DNA of 11,702 nt from contig JAJYBA010000036.1 of assembly GCA_021779235.1 (NCBI GenBank), positions 1-11,702 on the forward strand, read 5' to 3'. Numbering within the stretch: the first letter of the stretch is position 1; each line of letters opens with the position of its first letter. A program made the translations under genes and the position numbers. The notes beneath the pieces are model-generated. The model was not told the DNA's origin and made no database searches. It saw only the letters and a program-made list of their open reading frames with translations. Below, piece by piece: positions 1-6,685 of the stretch. The stretch is from Bacillota bacterium (GTDB lineage Bacteria; Bacillota; Clostridia; Clostridiales; Clostridiaceae).

Positions 1-1
1 A

Positions 2-439
2 GGTATGATTGCAAGTATATCTTTAGTTTTATATGTGGTCTTGGTTCTTGGCGCATTCTCAAGCATCAACGCTACTTTAACACTTTCAGGTATAGCAGGA
101 TTCCTACTTACAATTGGTATGGCAGTAGATGCGAATGTGTTAATATTCGAAAGAACAAGAGAAGAGCTTAGAACTGGAAAATCAATTAAATCTTCTGTAG
201 ATGCTGGGTTCCATAGAGCATTGCCATCAATACTAGATTCAAACATTACAACTATAATTGCTGGTTTGGTTCTTTACATGATGGGAACAGGCTCTGTTAA
301 AGGTTTTGCACTTACGTTAATAATTGGTGTAACTATAAGTATATTTACAGCACTTACATGCACTAAATTCTTATTAAAATTAGCAGTTGAAATGGGACTA
401 ATAAATAAAACATCTCATTTCGGCGTGAAGAGGGGGTAA
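2..439 (+). CDS. secD: Protein translocase subunit SecD, C-terminal part (5' end outside window)
   Basis: This is the last 145 codons of SecD, an inner-membrane RND-family protein that works with SecF to help the SecYEG channel complete protein export using the proton-motive force. The reading frame is open from the window edge, so the ATG at 5 is probably internal. Visible signs are several hydrophobic membrane segments and the SecD/SecF signature GMAVDANVLIFERTREEL (about codons 39-56 of the fragment), which lies in the conserved membrane region. The fragment ends in a hydrophobic helix and a basic tail, as expected for a SecD C-terminus. The TAA stop at 437-439 lies beside the SecF Shine-Dalgarno site (GGGGG, 432-436), so the two genes are almost certainly co-transcribed and perhaps translationally coupled. 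A fused secDF is ruled out by the stop codon and the new start. Confidence 0.95.
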   Translation, partial: GMIASISLVLYVVLVLGAFSSINATLTLSGIAGFLLTIGMAVDANVLIFERTREELRTGKSIKSSVDAGFHRALPSILDSNITTIIAGLVLYMMGTGSVKGFALTLIIGVTISIFTALTCTKFLLKLAVEMGLINKTSHFGVKRG

Positions 440-443
440 ACGT

Positions 444-1310
444 ATGTTAAAGATAGTTGAAAAAACTAAACTATGGTTTGCTATTTCTCTATTCATAATT
501 TTAATAGGAATGGGAACTCTGGCAATTAAAGGTCTAAACTTAGGTATAGATTTTAAAGGTGGTACAGCACTTACTATAAAGATGAATCAAGAATTTGCTA
601 AAGCAGATGTAGATAAAATAATTGATAAACATGCAAAAAATGAATATTTATCCAAAACAGTAAATGATGGTAAAGAACTTGAAATAACTGTAAAAAGCGA
701 TGCGCTTTCTGCTGATGAAATCGCAACTATGATGAAAGAAATTAAAACACAGTTTAAATCTAGTGAATTACTTTCACAAGATACAATCGGTGCATCTGTT
801 GGTAGTGAATTAAAATCAAAAGCAGTAACTGCTTTAATTATTGCTATGATTTGTATGCTAATATATGTGGGTTTTAGATTTGAATTTAATTTCGGAGCTG
901 CAGCCATAATTGCATTAGTACATGATATTCTAATTATGGTTACAGTATATGCAGTGACCCAAACACCAGTAAATGCAACTTTCATAGCTGCTATTCTTAC
1001 TGTAGTTGGTTATTCTATTAATGATACTATAGTTATATTTGATAGAATAAGAGAAAATCAAAACATTATGAGAAAATCTTCTATAGAAGAGATTACTAAT
1101 ACAAGTGTGACACAAACTATGGCAAGATCGATAAATACAGTTCTTACTGTTTTAATTTGTGTAGTTGCGGTATATGCATTTGTACCATCTATCAGAGATC
1201 TTACTGGTCCATTACTAGTCGGTATATCTGTTGGATGCTATTCTTCAATCTTTATTGCAAGTCCTTTTTGGGTGTTGCTTAAGAAAAGAAAGAAGAAAGC
1301 AAGAGCTTAA
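444..1310 (+). CDS. secF: Protein translocase subunit SecF
   Basis: A 288-residue protein of normal SecF length that forms the SecDF accessory complex in the membrane. It has an N-terminal membrane helix (about residues 11-29) followed by the conserved DFKGG motif (36-40). An extracytoplasmic domain spans about 41-125, and five further hydrophobic segments run from about 128 to 280. The signature VGYSINDTIVIFDRIREN (about 188-205) is the SecF counterpart of the SecD membrane motif. The C-terminus is strongly basic (KKRKKKARA), consistent with a cytoplasmic tail. The start is ATG 444, with the purine-rich site at 431-436 overlapping the end of secD and only 4 nt between the two genes. It is the last gene of its transcription unit, because a strong terminator follows. 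No unusual residues were noticed. Confidence 0.97.
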   Translation: MLKIVEKTKLWFAISLFIILIGMGTLAIKGLNLGIDFKGGTALTIKMNQEFAKADVDKIIDKHAKNEYLSKTVNDGKELEITVKSDALSADEIATMMKEIKTQFKSSELLSQDTIGASVGSELKSKAVTALIIAMICMLIYVGFRFEFNFGAAAIIALVHDILIMVTVYAVTQTPVNATFIAAILTVVGYSINDTIVIFDRIRENQNIMRKSSIEEITNTSVTQTMARSINTVLTVLICVVAVYAFVPSIRDLTGPLLVGISVGCYSSIFIASPFWVLLKKRKKKARA

Positions 1311-1317
1311 TAAGCAA

Positions 1318-1352
1318 GTTGTAGCTTCAGCAATAATTTGCTTAGCTACAGC
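1318..1352 (+). other. Two-tier hairpin in the secF 3' untranslated region
   Basis: Arms 1318-1326 and 1344-1352 pair over 9 bp with one G-U. Inside them 1329-1333 and 1338-1342 pair over 5 bp around a 4-nt loop. It begins 7 nt after the secF stop and has no following T-run, so it is not an intrinsic terminator by itself. It may protect the mRNA 3' end or be the first half of a tandem termination region. The pairing is seen in the sequence; any role is inferred. Confidence 0.4.
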
Positions 1353-1374
1353 CTAGTTTAAATAGTTAAAAATT

Positions 1375-1425
1375 AAAGACGAAGAAGTATGATGTATTAA
1401 GTACTTCTTTGTCTTTTTTTATTTT
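1375..1425 (+). terminator. Intrinsic terminator of the secDF operon
   Basis: Arms 1375-1389 and 1402-1416 pair over 15 bp with a single G-U, around a 12-nt loop. The 3' arm runs into a T-tract (1414-1420, then ATTTT). This is a classic strong intrinsic terminator and separates the sec operon from the RecJ-like gene. The A-rich 5' side could give some activity in the reverse direction. Confidence 0.9.
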
Positions 1426-1537
1426 GTTTACCTCATCACTACAGGTGTAATTTAATAAGAAATTATAAAATTTAAAATGGATTATTGAGTAGAAAATTAT
1501 TGAAAAATAAATACTTTTGCAGTTATTGAAAAAATAT

Positions 1538-1566
1538 TTGTAAAAATTACGAATTTAAATTATAAT
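1538..1566 (+). promoter_or_regulatory. Sigma-A-type promoter of the RecJ-like gene
   Basis: A -35 box TTGTAA (1538-1543, 4 of 6 consensus) is separated by 17 nt from a perfect -10 box TATAAT (1561-1566). Transcription would start near 1573, giving a leader of about 27 nt with the ribosome site GAGGAG at 1589-1594. It sits between the sec terminator and the next gene, exactly where a promoter is needed. Confidence 0.75.
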
Positions 1567-1599
1567 TAATGTGTTTTCTATTAACTTTGAGGAGCTTTT

Positions 1600-2481
1600 A
1601 TGGTGGATTATCTTAAAAACATGCAAAAGAATAATAATGACTTTATAGATTATAATATGTATAATCCATTTTTATTAAAAGGAATGGAGGATGCATTATA
1701 TAGAATTGTCAAAGCTATAAATGAGAGAGAAAAAATTGTCATTTATGGTTTTTATGATGTGGATAGTATCACGGCAATTTCTTTATTGATGCTAGTGCTG
1801 AAGTTTCTAAATGCTGATGTTGAGTATTTTATACCAAGTGAACCTAGTGAAAGCCGTGATTTAAATGAAAAAGATATTACGAGTCATATAAAATATTTAG
1901 GACCAGGACTCATAATAACCTTGGGTTGTGGGATTAATTCTTTCAGCGAAATAGAATTGTGTAAATACATGGGAATTGATGTTATAATCACAGATTTTCA
2001 CGAGCCAATTAAACACGCTCCTGATACTATTGTTGTCAATCCAAAACAGAAGGGTTGTAATTATCCTTTCAAGGGATTATGTACTTCAGGAATGACCTTT
2101 AAACTAGCTCAAGCCATTTCATCTTACTACAAAATGAAATCCGTCAATAAATACATGGATTTGGTGATGATAGGTACCATTTCTAGTAAAGTAAACTTGG
2201 AGAGTGAAAATAAAATAATTGTTCAGGAAGGTATAAAGCAATTAAATTGCACACATAATTATGGGATTTGCGCATTGATAAAAACTCATAACATTAAGGT
2301 GATTAATGAAGATACTGTATCAAAATTGGCATTAACTGTAATGCCTACTATCAATCCTGTTGGAAGAATGGATAATGCTAAAATTGTTGTTGAATTATTT
2401 ATTACCTCAGATAGCTATAGAGCATTACAGATATCAAAGTACTTAGATAAAGAACTAAAAAATAGTCTCATACTTCAATGA
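1600..2481 (+). CDS. RecJ-like DHH-domain protein, single-domain and active-site-degenerate
   Basis: A 293-residue relative of the RecJ single-strand 5'-3' exonuclease. The fold is clearly RecJ: NPFLLKGMEDA (about 22-32) and IYGFYDVDSITA (48-59) align with RecJ motif I, followed by ITLGCGI (106-112), VIITDFHE (128-135), YPFKGL, IGTISSKVNL (191-200) and NPVGRM (252-257). Most catalytic positions are changed from the usual pattern. GDYDVDG is GFYDVDS (first Asp to Phe51, Gly to Ser56), DCG is GCG (Gly109), DHH is DFH (Phe133), and the GTVAD aspartate is Ser196. D53, D55, D132 and H134 remain. The C-terminal DHHA1 and OB-type domains of RecJ (normally about 570 residues or more) are absent, and the 2482-2611 gap shows no remnant. 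The start is ATG 1600, 5 nt after GAGGAG. Nuclease activity is unlikely. The open frame, promoter and ribosome site argue against a dead pseudogene, so a scaffold or DNA/nucleotide-binding role is possible, by analogy with Cdc45. The function is unknown. Confidence 0.8.
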   Translation: MVDYLKNMQKNNNDFIDYNMYNPFLLKGMEDALYRIVKAINEREKIVIYGFYDVDSITAISLLMLVLKFLNADVEYFIPSEPSESRDLNEKDITSHIKYLGPGLIITLGCGINSFSEIELCKYMGIDVIITDFHEPIKHAPDTIVVNPKQKGCNYPFKGLCTSGMTFKLAQAISSYYKMKSVNKYMDLVMIGTISSKVNLESENKIIVQEGIKQLNCTHNYGICALIKTHNIKVINEDTVSKLALTVMPTINPVGRMDNAKIVVELFITSDSYRALQISKYLDKELKNSLILQ

Positions 2482-2501
2482 GATACTACATAATCTTTAT
2501 G

Positions 2502-2531
2502 TTGCATATATAAGGCAGTATAATATATAAT
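2502..2531 (+). promoter_or_regulatory. Probable promoter of apt
   Basis: TTGCAT (2502-2507) lies 18 nt before TATAAT (2526-2531). A second TATAAT at 2519-2524 is too close to this -35 box. The -35 match is only 3 of 6, but the -10 is perfect. The transcript would carry an A-rich leader of about 75 nt before the GTG start. In it GTGTACGAA (2537-2545) can pair with TTCGT plus ACAC (2568-2572 and 2581-2584), leaving an 8-nt bulge. Confidence 0.55.
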
Positions 2532-2611
2532 GAGTGGTGTACGAAAAAAAATAAAAATAATAAAATGTTCGTGTGTTTGTACACTTTGATTTTATTTTAG
2601 GGGGAATAACC

Positions 2612-3130
2612 GTGAATTTAAAAAATAGTATTAGAATAATAGAAGATTTTCCGAAAGCAGGTATCAGCTTTAAAGATGTAACTACATTACTACAAGATGG
2701 AGATGCACTGAAGTATACTATAGATGCTATAGTAGCATATTTAAAAGAAAAACAAGTGGATGTTATAGTGGGACCAGAGGCAAGAGGATTTTTATTTGGT
2801 GTACCAGTGGCTTATGCTCTTGGTGCAGGCTTTGTACCAGTTAGAAAGCCAGGTAAGTTACCTTATGACACTATAGAAATTGAGTATGACCTTGAATATG
2901 GTAGCGATAAACTTGAAATTCATAAGGATGCAATAAAGCCTGGACAAAAGGTAGCTATAGTAGATGATTTACTTGCGACGGGTGGCACAGTTGCGGCAGT
3001 AACAAAACTTATTGAACAAATGGGTGGAGAAGTTGTTTCTTTAAACTTTGTAGTTGAATTAACTGAACTTAATGGAAAAGACAAGTTGCAGGGTTATGAT
3101 ATAATGTCACTTTTAAAGTATGATATTTAA
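2612..3130 (+). CDS. apt: Adenine phosphoribosyltransferase
   Basis: This cytoplasmic purine-salvage enzyme converts adenine and PRPP to AMP and pyrophosphate. The 172-residue product has the normal length and all family marks. DFPKAGISFKDVTTLL is near the N-terminus, VGPEARGFLFG is in the core, and the flexible-loop region VPVRKPGKLPYDT follows. The PRPP-binding signature VAIVDDLLATGGT is at residues 114-126. I chose GTG 2612 because AGGGGG (2599-2604) lies 7 nt upstream and the protein then starts where Apt proteins normally do. An in-frame GTG at 2573 would add 13 non-conserved residues and has no comparable ribosome site. The gene lies between the RecJ-like gene and relA, an arrangement I recognise from clostridia. 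No clear intrinsic terminator follows it, so some read-through into relA is possible. Confidence 0.96.
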   Translation: MNLKNSIRIIEDFPKAGISFKDVTTLLQDGDALKYTIDAIVAYLKEKQVDVIVGPEARGFLFGVPVAYALGAGFVPVRKPGKLPYDTIEIEYDLEYGSDKLEIHKDAIKPGQKVAIVDDLLATGGTVAAVTKLIEQMGGEVVSLNFVVELTELNGKDKLQGYDIMSLLKYDI

Positions 3131-3207
3131 AGGTGTTCAGTAATTTTTTATATTGCAGCATGGAAAATGATGAACAGCTGTATAAGTGATGATTTAATTC
3201 TTATTTA

Positions 3208-3233
3208 AATTTAGTGTAGTAAATTACTAAATT
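3208..3233 (+). promoter_or_regulatory. Nested palindrome upstream of the relA -35 box (candidate operator)
   Basis: AATTTAGT (3208-3215) is repeated inverted as ACTAAATT (3226-3233). Within the spacer, TAGTAA and TTACTA (3217-3222 and 3224-3229) form a second inverted repeat around a central A. It ends 4 nt before the relA -35 box, a typical spot for a DNA-binding regulator. AT-rich DNA makes such repeats by chance fairly often, so this is tentative. Confidence 0.35.
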
Positions 3234-3237
3234 AAAA

Positions 3238-3266
3238 TTGCATAATTCTACACAATATTATATAAT
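3238..3266 (+). promoter_or_regulatory. Promoter of relA
   Basis: TTGCAT (3238-3243) lies 17 nt before a perfect TATAAT (3261-3266). A start near 3273 would give a leader of about 55 nt. The box pair resembles the one before apt (same TTGCAT and TATAAT, 18-nt spacer). The TTG that opens the longest possible relA frame is the first half of this -35 box, which is an argument against translation starting there. Confidence 0.65.
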
Positions 3267-3282
3267 ATTAGTAAAAAATATT

Positions 3283-3312
3283 GGCTGGTTAATTAAACCA
3301 GCCTTTGATTTT
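3283..3312 (+). terminator. Terminator-like hairpin in the relA leader (candidate attenuator)
   Basis: GGCTGGTT (3283-3290) and AACCAGCC (3296-3303) form a perfect 8-bp stem with five G-C pairs around a 5-nt loop. TTTGATTTT (3304-3312) follows, and the relA ribosome site AGGAG (3313-3317) comes next with no gap. The hairpin lies downstream of the relA promoter and leaves no room for another one, so relA transcription has to pass it. It could be an attenuator, a 5' stabilising hairpin, or the terminator for apt read-through. The structure is seen in the sequence; the role is inferred. Confidence 0.55.
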
Positions 3313-3327
3313 AGGAGTGTAAAAGCC

Positions 3328-5511
3328 ATGTTGGAAAAATTGTTATATAAGATTGAAAATAATTGTAATACTGTAGACAAAGATCTTATTATTAAAGCCT
3401 TTAATTTTTCTTACGCCGCGCATAAAGAGCAAAAGAGAGAGTCAGGTGAGCCTTATATTGTGCACCCATTAGAAGTTGCCTGCATTTTGGCAGAAATGGG
3501 GCTTGACACTAGCACAATTGTTGCAGGCTTACTTCATGATGTAATTGAAGACACAGTATATACTTTTGAAGATGTAAGTAGGGAATTTAATATAGAAGTA
3601 GCAAATTTAGTGGAGGGCGTAACAAAACTTGGTCAGATAAAATATAAGACTAAGGAAGAGGAGCAAGCTGATAATATTAGAAAAATGCTCTTAGCTATGG
3701 CAAAAGATATTAGAGTTATCCTTATTAAACTTGCAGATAGACTTCATAATATGCGTACATTAAAATATATGCCAGTAGCAAATCAAAAGCTAAAGGCAAA
3801 AGAAGTTTTGGATATTTATGCTCCCCTAGCTCACAGATTGGGTATGTCTAAAATTAAATGGGAACTAGAGGATTTATCGCTTAGGTATTTAAACCCAAAT
3901 GAATATTATAATTTAGTAAGGAAAATTGCAGAAAAAAGAGTTGAGCGAGAAGAAAATATCAGTAACATAATGCAGGAATTAAAATTTAACTTAAATATGG
4001 TTGGAATAGAGGCTGACATAGATGGAAGACCAAAGCATTTTTACAGCATCTACAGAAAAATGGTTACGAAAAACAAGACTATTGATCAAGTTTTTGATTT
4101 GACTGCAGTTAGAATTTTAGTTAACGATATTGGAAACTGCTATGCAGCACTTGGTATAGTACATACGGTTTATAAACCAATCCCAGGAAGATTTAAAGAT
4201 TATATTGCAATGCCGAAACCGAACATGTATCAATCATTACATTCAACGGTTATAGGACCACAAGGAAAACCTTTTGAAATCCAAATTAGGACCTATGAGA
4301 TGCATAAAACCGCAGAATATGGTATTGCAGCTCATTGGAAATATAAAGAGGGTACAGCGGACAATAATAATGAAAATTTTGACTCCAAACTTTCTTGGTT
4401 AAAGGATATTCTTGAATGGCAAGGGGAAACCTTTGATGCTGAAGAATTCATGGAAGGATTTAAAATAGATTTATTTTCAGATGAAGTTTTTGTATTTACT
4501 CCAAAGGGAGAAGTTATTAATCTACCCCATCACGCCACACCAATTGATTTTGCCTACAGAATTCATACAGATGTAGGCCATAAGTGCATGGGTGCAAAAG
4601 TAAATGGAAGAATGGTACCTTTGGAATATCATCTAAAAACTGGAGAAATAGTTGAAATTGTAACTTCACCTACTCCTAAGGGGCCGAATATTGATTGGCT
4701 TAACATTACAAAGAGCAATCAAGCTAAAAGTAAAATCAAAGCTTGGTTTAAAAAGGCTAAAAGAGATGAAAGTATTGAAAAAGGTAAAGAACTTTTAGAA
4801 AGAGAATCTAAGAGACAGGGATATAATTTTGGAGAAATTGCAAAAGGCGAAGCAATAGAAAAAATATATAAAAAATATAATTTTAGAACGCTAGATGATT
4901 TATTTGCTTATGTTGGAGTAGGAGATATTATGCCTTCAACAGTAGTTAATAGGCTTCGAGAGGTTTTTGAAAATAAGAATAAAGTAGAAAATATGACCAT
5001 CGAGGACATTGAACAAAAGATAACCAAGAATGTAAATAAAGATGAGAAAAAGAAAATGGATTTCTCAGGTCTAATAGTGAAAGGCGAGGGCAATGTACTT
5101 GTAAGATTCGCTAAGTGTTGTAATCCGGTTCCAGGGGACCCAATAATAGGTTACATAACTAAGGGAAGAGGAGTTTCTGTTCACAGGAAGGATTGCAAAA
5201 ATGCTGAAGCTTTAATGAATAATGAAATGAATAAAGTAGTTGAAGTAAGCTGGGGCGCTAGCGAAGGAAAAGGCTATATAACTGAAATTCAAATTAAAGC
5301 AGATGATAGATATGGGTTATTATCCGACATAATGGAGGTAATAACATTAACAAAAACACAGTTATACTCAATTAATGCAAAAACTTTAAAAAATAATGTG
5401 GCTTTAATAAATATAAAGTTAAAGATTGTTGATATAGAGCATTTGAAAGAATTACAAAAGAAAATTACGAAATTGCCTGGTGTAATAGAAGTATATAGAA
5501 TAAAAAACTAA
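3328..5511 (+). CDS. relA: Bifunctional (p)ppGpp synthetase/hydrolase, Rel (RelA/SpoT family)
   Basis: This cytoplasmic, ribosome-associated enzyme makes and degrades the alarmone (p)ppGpp in the stringent response. The 727 residues fit the long Rel type. The HD hydrolase domain is intact, with H46, H70-D71, E74-D75 and the KLADRLHNMR segment holding D137 (134-143). The synthetase domain (about 232-370) contains GRPKHFYSIYRKM and R288-F-K-D291, the RxKD form found in bifunctional Rel rather than the ExDD form of synthetase-only RelA. A TGS domain (about 384-446), a Cys-rich zinc-finger-type domain (about 588-625, with FAKCCNPVPGD) and a C-terminal ACT domain (about 655-727) follow. The start is ATG 3328, with AGGAG (3313-3317) 10 nt upstream, which is somewhat long. 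Upstream non-ATG starts would read through the promoter and hairpin. The gene may also be named rel. dtd follows after 102 nt. Confidence 0.96.
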   Translation: MLEKLLYKIENNCNTVDKDLIIKAFNFSYAAHKEQKRESGEPYIVHPLEVACILAEMGLDTSTIVAGLLHDVIEDTVYTFEDVSREFNIEVANLVEGVTKLGQIKYKTKEEEQADNIRKMLLAMAKDIRVILIKLADRLHNMRTLKYMPVANQKLKAKEVLDIYAPLAHRLGMSKIKWELEDLSLRYLNPNEYYNLVRKIAEKRVEREENISNIMQELKFNLNMVGIEADIDGRPKHFYSIYRKMVTKNKTIDQVFDLTAVRILVNDIGNCYAALGIVHTVYKPIPGRFKDYIAMPKPNMYQSLHSTVIGPQGKPFEIQIRTYEMHKTAEYGIAAHWKYKEGTADNNNENFDSKLSWLKDILEWQGETFDAEEFMEGFKIDLFSDEVFVFTPKGEVINLPHHATPIDFAYRIHTDVGHKCMGAKVNGRMVPLEYHLKTGEIVEIVTSPTPKGPNIDWLNITKSNQAKSKIKAWFKKAKRDESIEKGKELLERESKRQGYNFGEIAKGEAIEKIYKKYNFRTLDDLFAYVGVGDIMPSTVVNRLREVFENKNKVENMTIEDIEQKITKNVNKDEKKKMDFSGLIVKGEGNVLVRFAKCCNPVPGDPIIGYITKGRGVSVHRKDCKNAEALMNNEMNKVVEVSWGASEGKGYITEIQIKADDRYGLLSDIMEVITLTKTQLYSINAKTLKNNVALINIKLKIVDIEHLKELQKKITKLPGVIEVYRIKN

Positions 5512-5613
5512 GGGGATAGTTTATTTGATTTAGGAGCATGAAACGAAATAACAAGTCAAAGATGCTAGAATAATGACTTATTAATTATTTGAGTCCATAA
5601 GGGGAGTGGAATT

Positions 5614-6060
5614 ATGAGAGCAGTAGTACAAAGAGTTAAATCATCAAAGGTTGAAATAGATGGTAAATTAGTTAGTGAAATTGGATTTGGGTTAAATGTG
5701 TTACTTGGAATTTGCGAAGACGACACAGAAGAGGATATAAAATTCCTAAAGGATAAGATATTAAACCTAAGGATTTTTGAAGAAGACGAGAAAATGAATA
5801 AGTCCTTATTAGAAGTAGGGGGAGAGCTTCTTGTAGTTTCTCAATTTACACTATACGGAGATTGTAGAAAAGGTAGAAGACCTAATTTCATGAGAGCACT
5901 TGGCGGAGAGAAAGCTGAAAAATTATATTTAGAATTTGTTAAACAGTGCTGTGACGTGCTAGGAGAAGTGAAAACTGGAGATTTTGGTGAAGATATGCAA
6001 GTTTATATACAAAACGATGGACCAGTAACCTTACTTTTAGAGAGCAAGAAGGACTTCTAG
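5614..6060 (+). CDS. dtd: D-aminoacyl-tRNA deacylase
   Basis: This cytoplasmic editing enzyme removes D-amino acids (and glycine mischarged on tRNA-Ala) from tRNA. The 148-residue length is typical. It begins with the family sequence MRAVVQRVKSSKVEIDG. It carries the active-site SQFTL motif at residues 76-80, followed by RKGRRPNF. The cross-subunit Gly-cisPro motif lies in NDGPVTLLLES, with G136-P137. The start is ATG 5614, with AAGGGGAG (5599-5606) 7 nt upstream. It follows relA by 102 nt with no convincing promoter of its own, so co-transcription with relA is likely. The rel-dtd pairing is common in Firmicutes. The MBL-fold gene starts 10 nt later and its ribosome site overlaps the dtd stop, indicating tight coupling. 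Confidence 0.96.
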   Translation: MRAVVQRVKSSKVEIDGKLVSEIGFGLNVLLGICEDDTEEDIKFLKDKILNLRIFEEDEKMNKSLLEVGGELLVVSQFTLYGDCRKGRRPNFMRALGGEKAEKLYLEFVKQCCDVLGEVKTGDFGEDMQVYIQNDGPVTLLLESKKDF

Positions 6061-6070
6061 GAGGATTAAA

Positions 6071-6679
6071 ATGGAAATTAGAAAAGTTGTTGCAGGAATA
6101 TATGGAGCAAATTGCTATATTATAATGGATAATAATACTAAGGAAGCTGTAGTATTGGATCCAGGCGGAGATGTGGATGACATTATTAAGGCTATAGATA
6201 CTATAGGTGCAAAAGTTAAGTATATATTTTTGACCCATGGACATCTAGATCATACATCAGGAGTAGAGGAATTAAAAGCAATTACAAAAGCAGTAGTATG
6301 TATGAGTAAAGCGGACGATGATTTAATAACTGAAGGTGAGCATTTATTTGGACCGCTTATTGAAGGTGGTGCAGATAAATTACTAAAGCAGGGTGATATA
6401 ATAAAAATTTCTGGCTTAGGGTTTACTTGCATAGATACACCTGGGCATACGCCTGGGGGTATGTGCTTCTTAATTGAAAACTGTGTTTTCACTGGAGATA
6501 CTCTTTTTGCAGGTTCAATCGGAAGAACAGATTTTGCAGGAGGAGATTTTAATACTATAATTGCTAGTATAAAATCAAAACTGTTATCCCTTCCAGAGGA
6601 CACTATAGTATATCCTGGACATGGACCATGTAGCACCATAAATAATGAAAAATTAAAGAATCCTTTTTTACAAGATTAA
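6071..6679 (+). CDS. MBL-fold metallo-hydrolase, glyoxalase-II-like
   Basis: A 202-residue cytoplasmic metallo-beta-lactamase-fold hydrolase. All metal ligands are present: H56-x-H58-x-D60-H61 in THGHLDH, H126 in GHTPGG, D143 in GDTLFAGSIGRTD, and H184 in YPGHGP. The C-terminal NEKLKNPFL is typical of the short glyoxalase-II-like group (hydroxyacylglutathione hydrolase-like, YqgX type), which lacks the long substrate-binding C-terminal domain of classical GloB. It is likely a di-metal thioesterase that cleaves an acyl-thiol such as one formed during methylglyoxal detoxification. Many clostridia lack glutathione, so the real thiol substrate is open. ATG 6071 is preceded by a perfect AGGAGG (6059-6064) that overlaps the dtd stop codon. 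Confidence 0.9.
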   Translation: MEIRKVVAGIYGANCYIIMDNNTKEAVVLDPGGDVDDIIKAIDTIGAKVKYIFLTHGHLDHTSGVEELKAITKAVVCMSKADDDLITEGEHLFGPLIEGGADKLLKQGDIIKISGLGFTCIDTPGHTPGGMCFLIENCVFTGDTLFAGSIGRTDFAGGDFNTIIASIKSKLLSLPEDTIVYPGHGPCSTINNEKLKNPFLQD

Positions 6680-6685
6680 TATAAG

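Noticed and set aside
2573..2611. Upstream GTG start for apt adding 13 residues
   Set aside because: No good ribosome site precedes it, the extra residues are not family-like, and GTG 2612 has AGGGGG 7 nt upstream.
2482..2611. Frameshifted remainder of recJ after the DHH-only gene
   Set aside because: The 130 nt show no DHHA1-like coding in any frame and contain the apt promoter and leader.
3131..3200. Intrinsic terminator directly after apt
   Set aside because: TGTTCA and TGAACA can pair, but across a loop of more than 30 nt and without a T-run after the stem.
3238..3327. Upstream TTG start for relA
   Set aside because: It would translate through the promoter and hairpin. ATG 3328 has AGGAG upstream and gives the usual Rel N-terminus.
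5538..5573. Short open frame of 11 codons after AGGAG between relA and dtd
   Set aside because: The spacing from AGGAG to ATG is only 1 nt, and the peptide is tiny with no recognisable feature.
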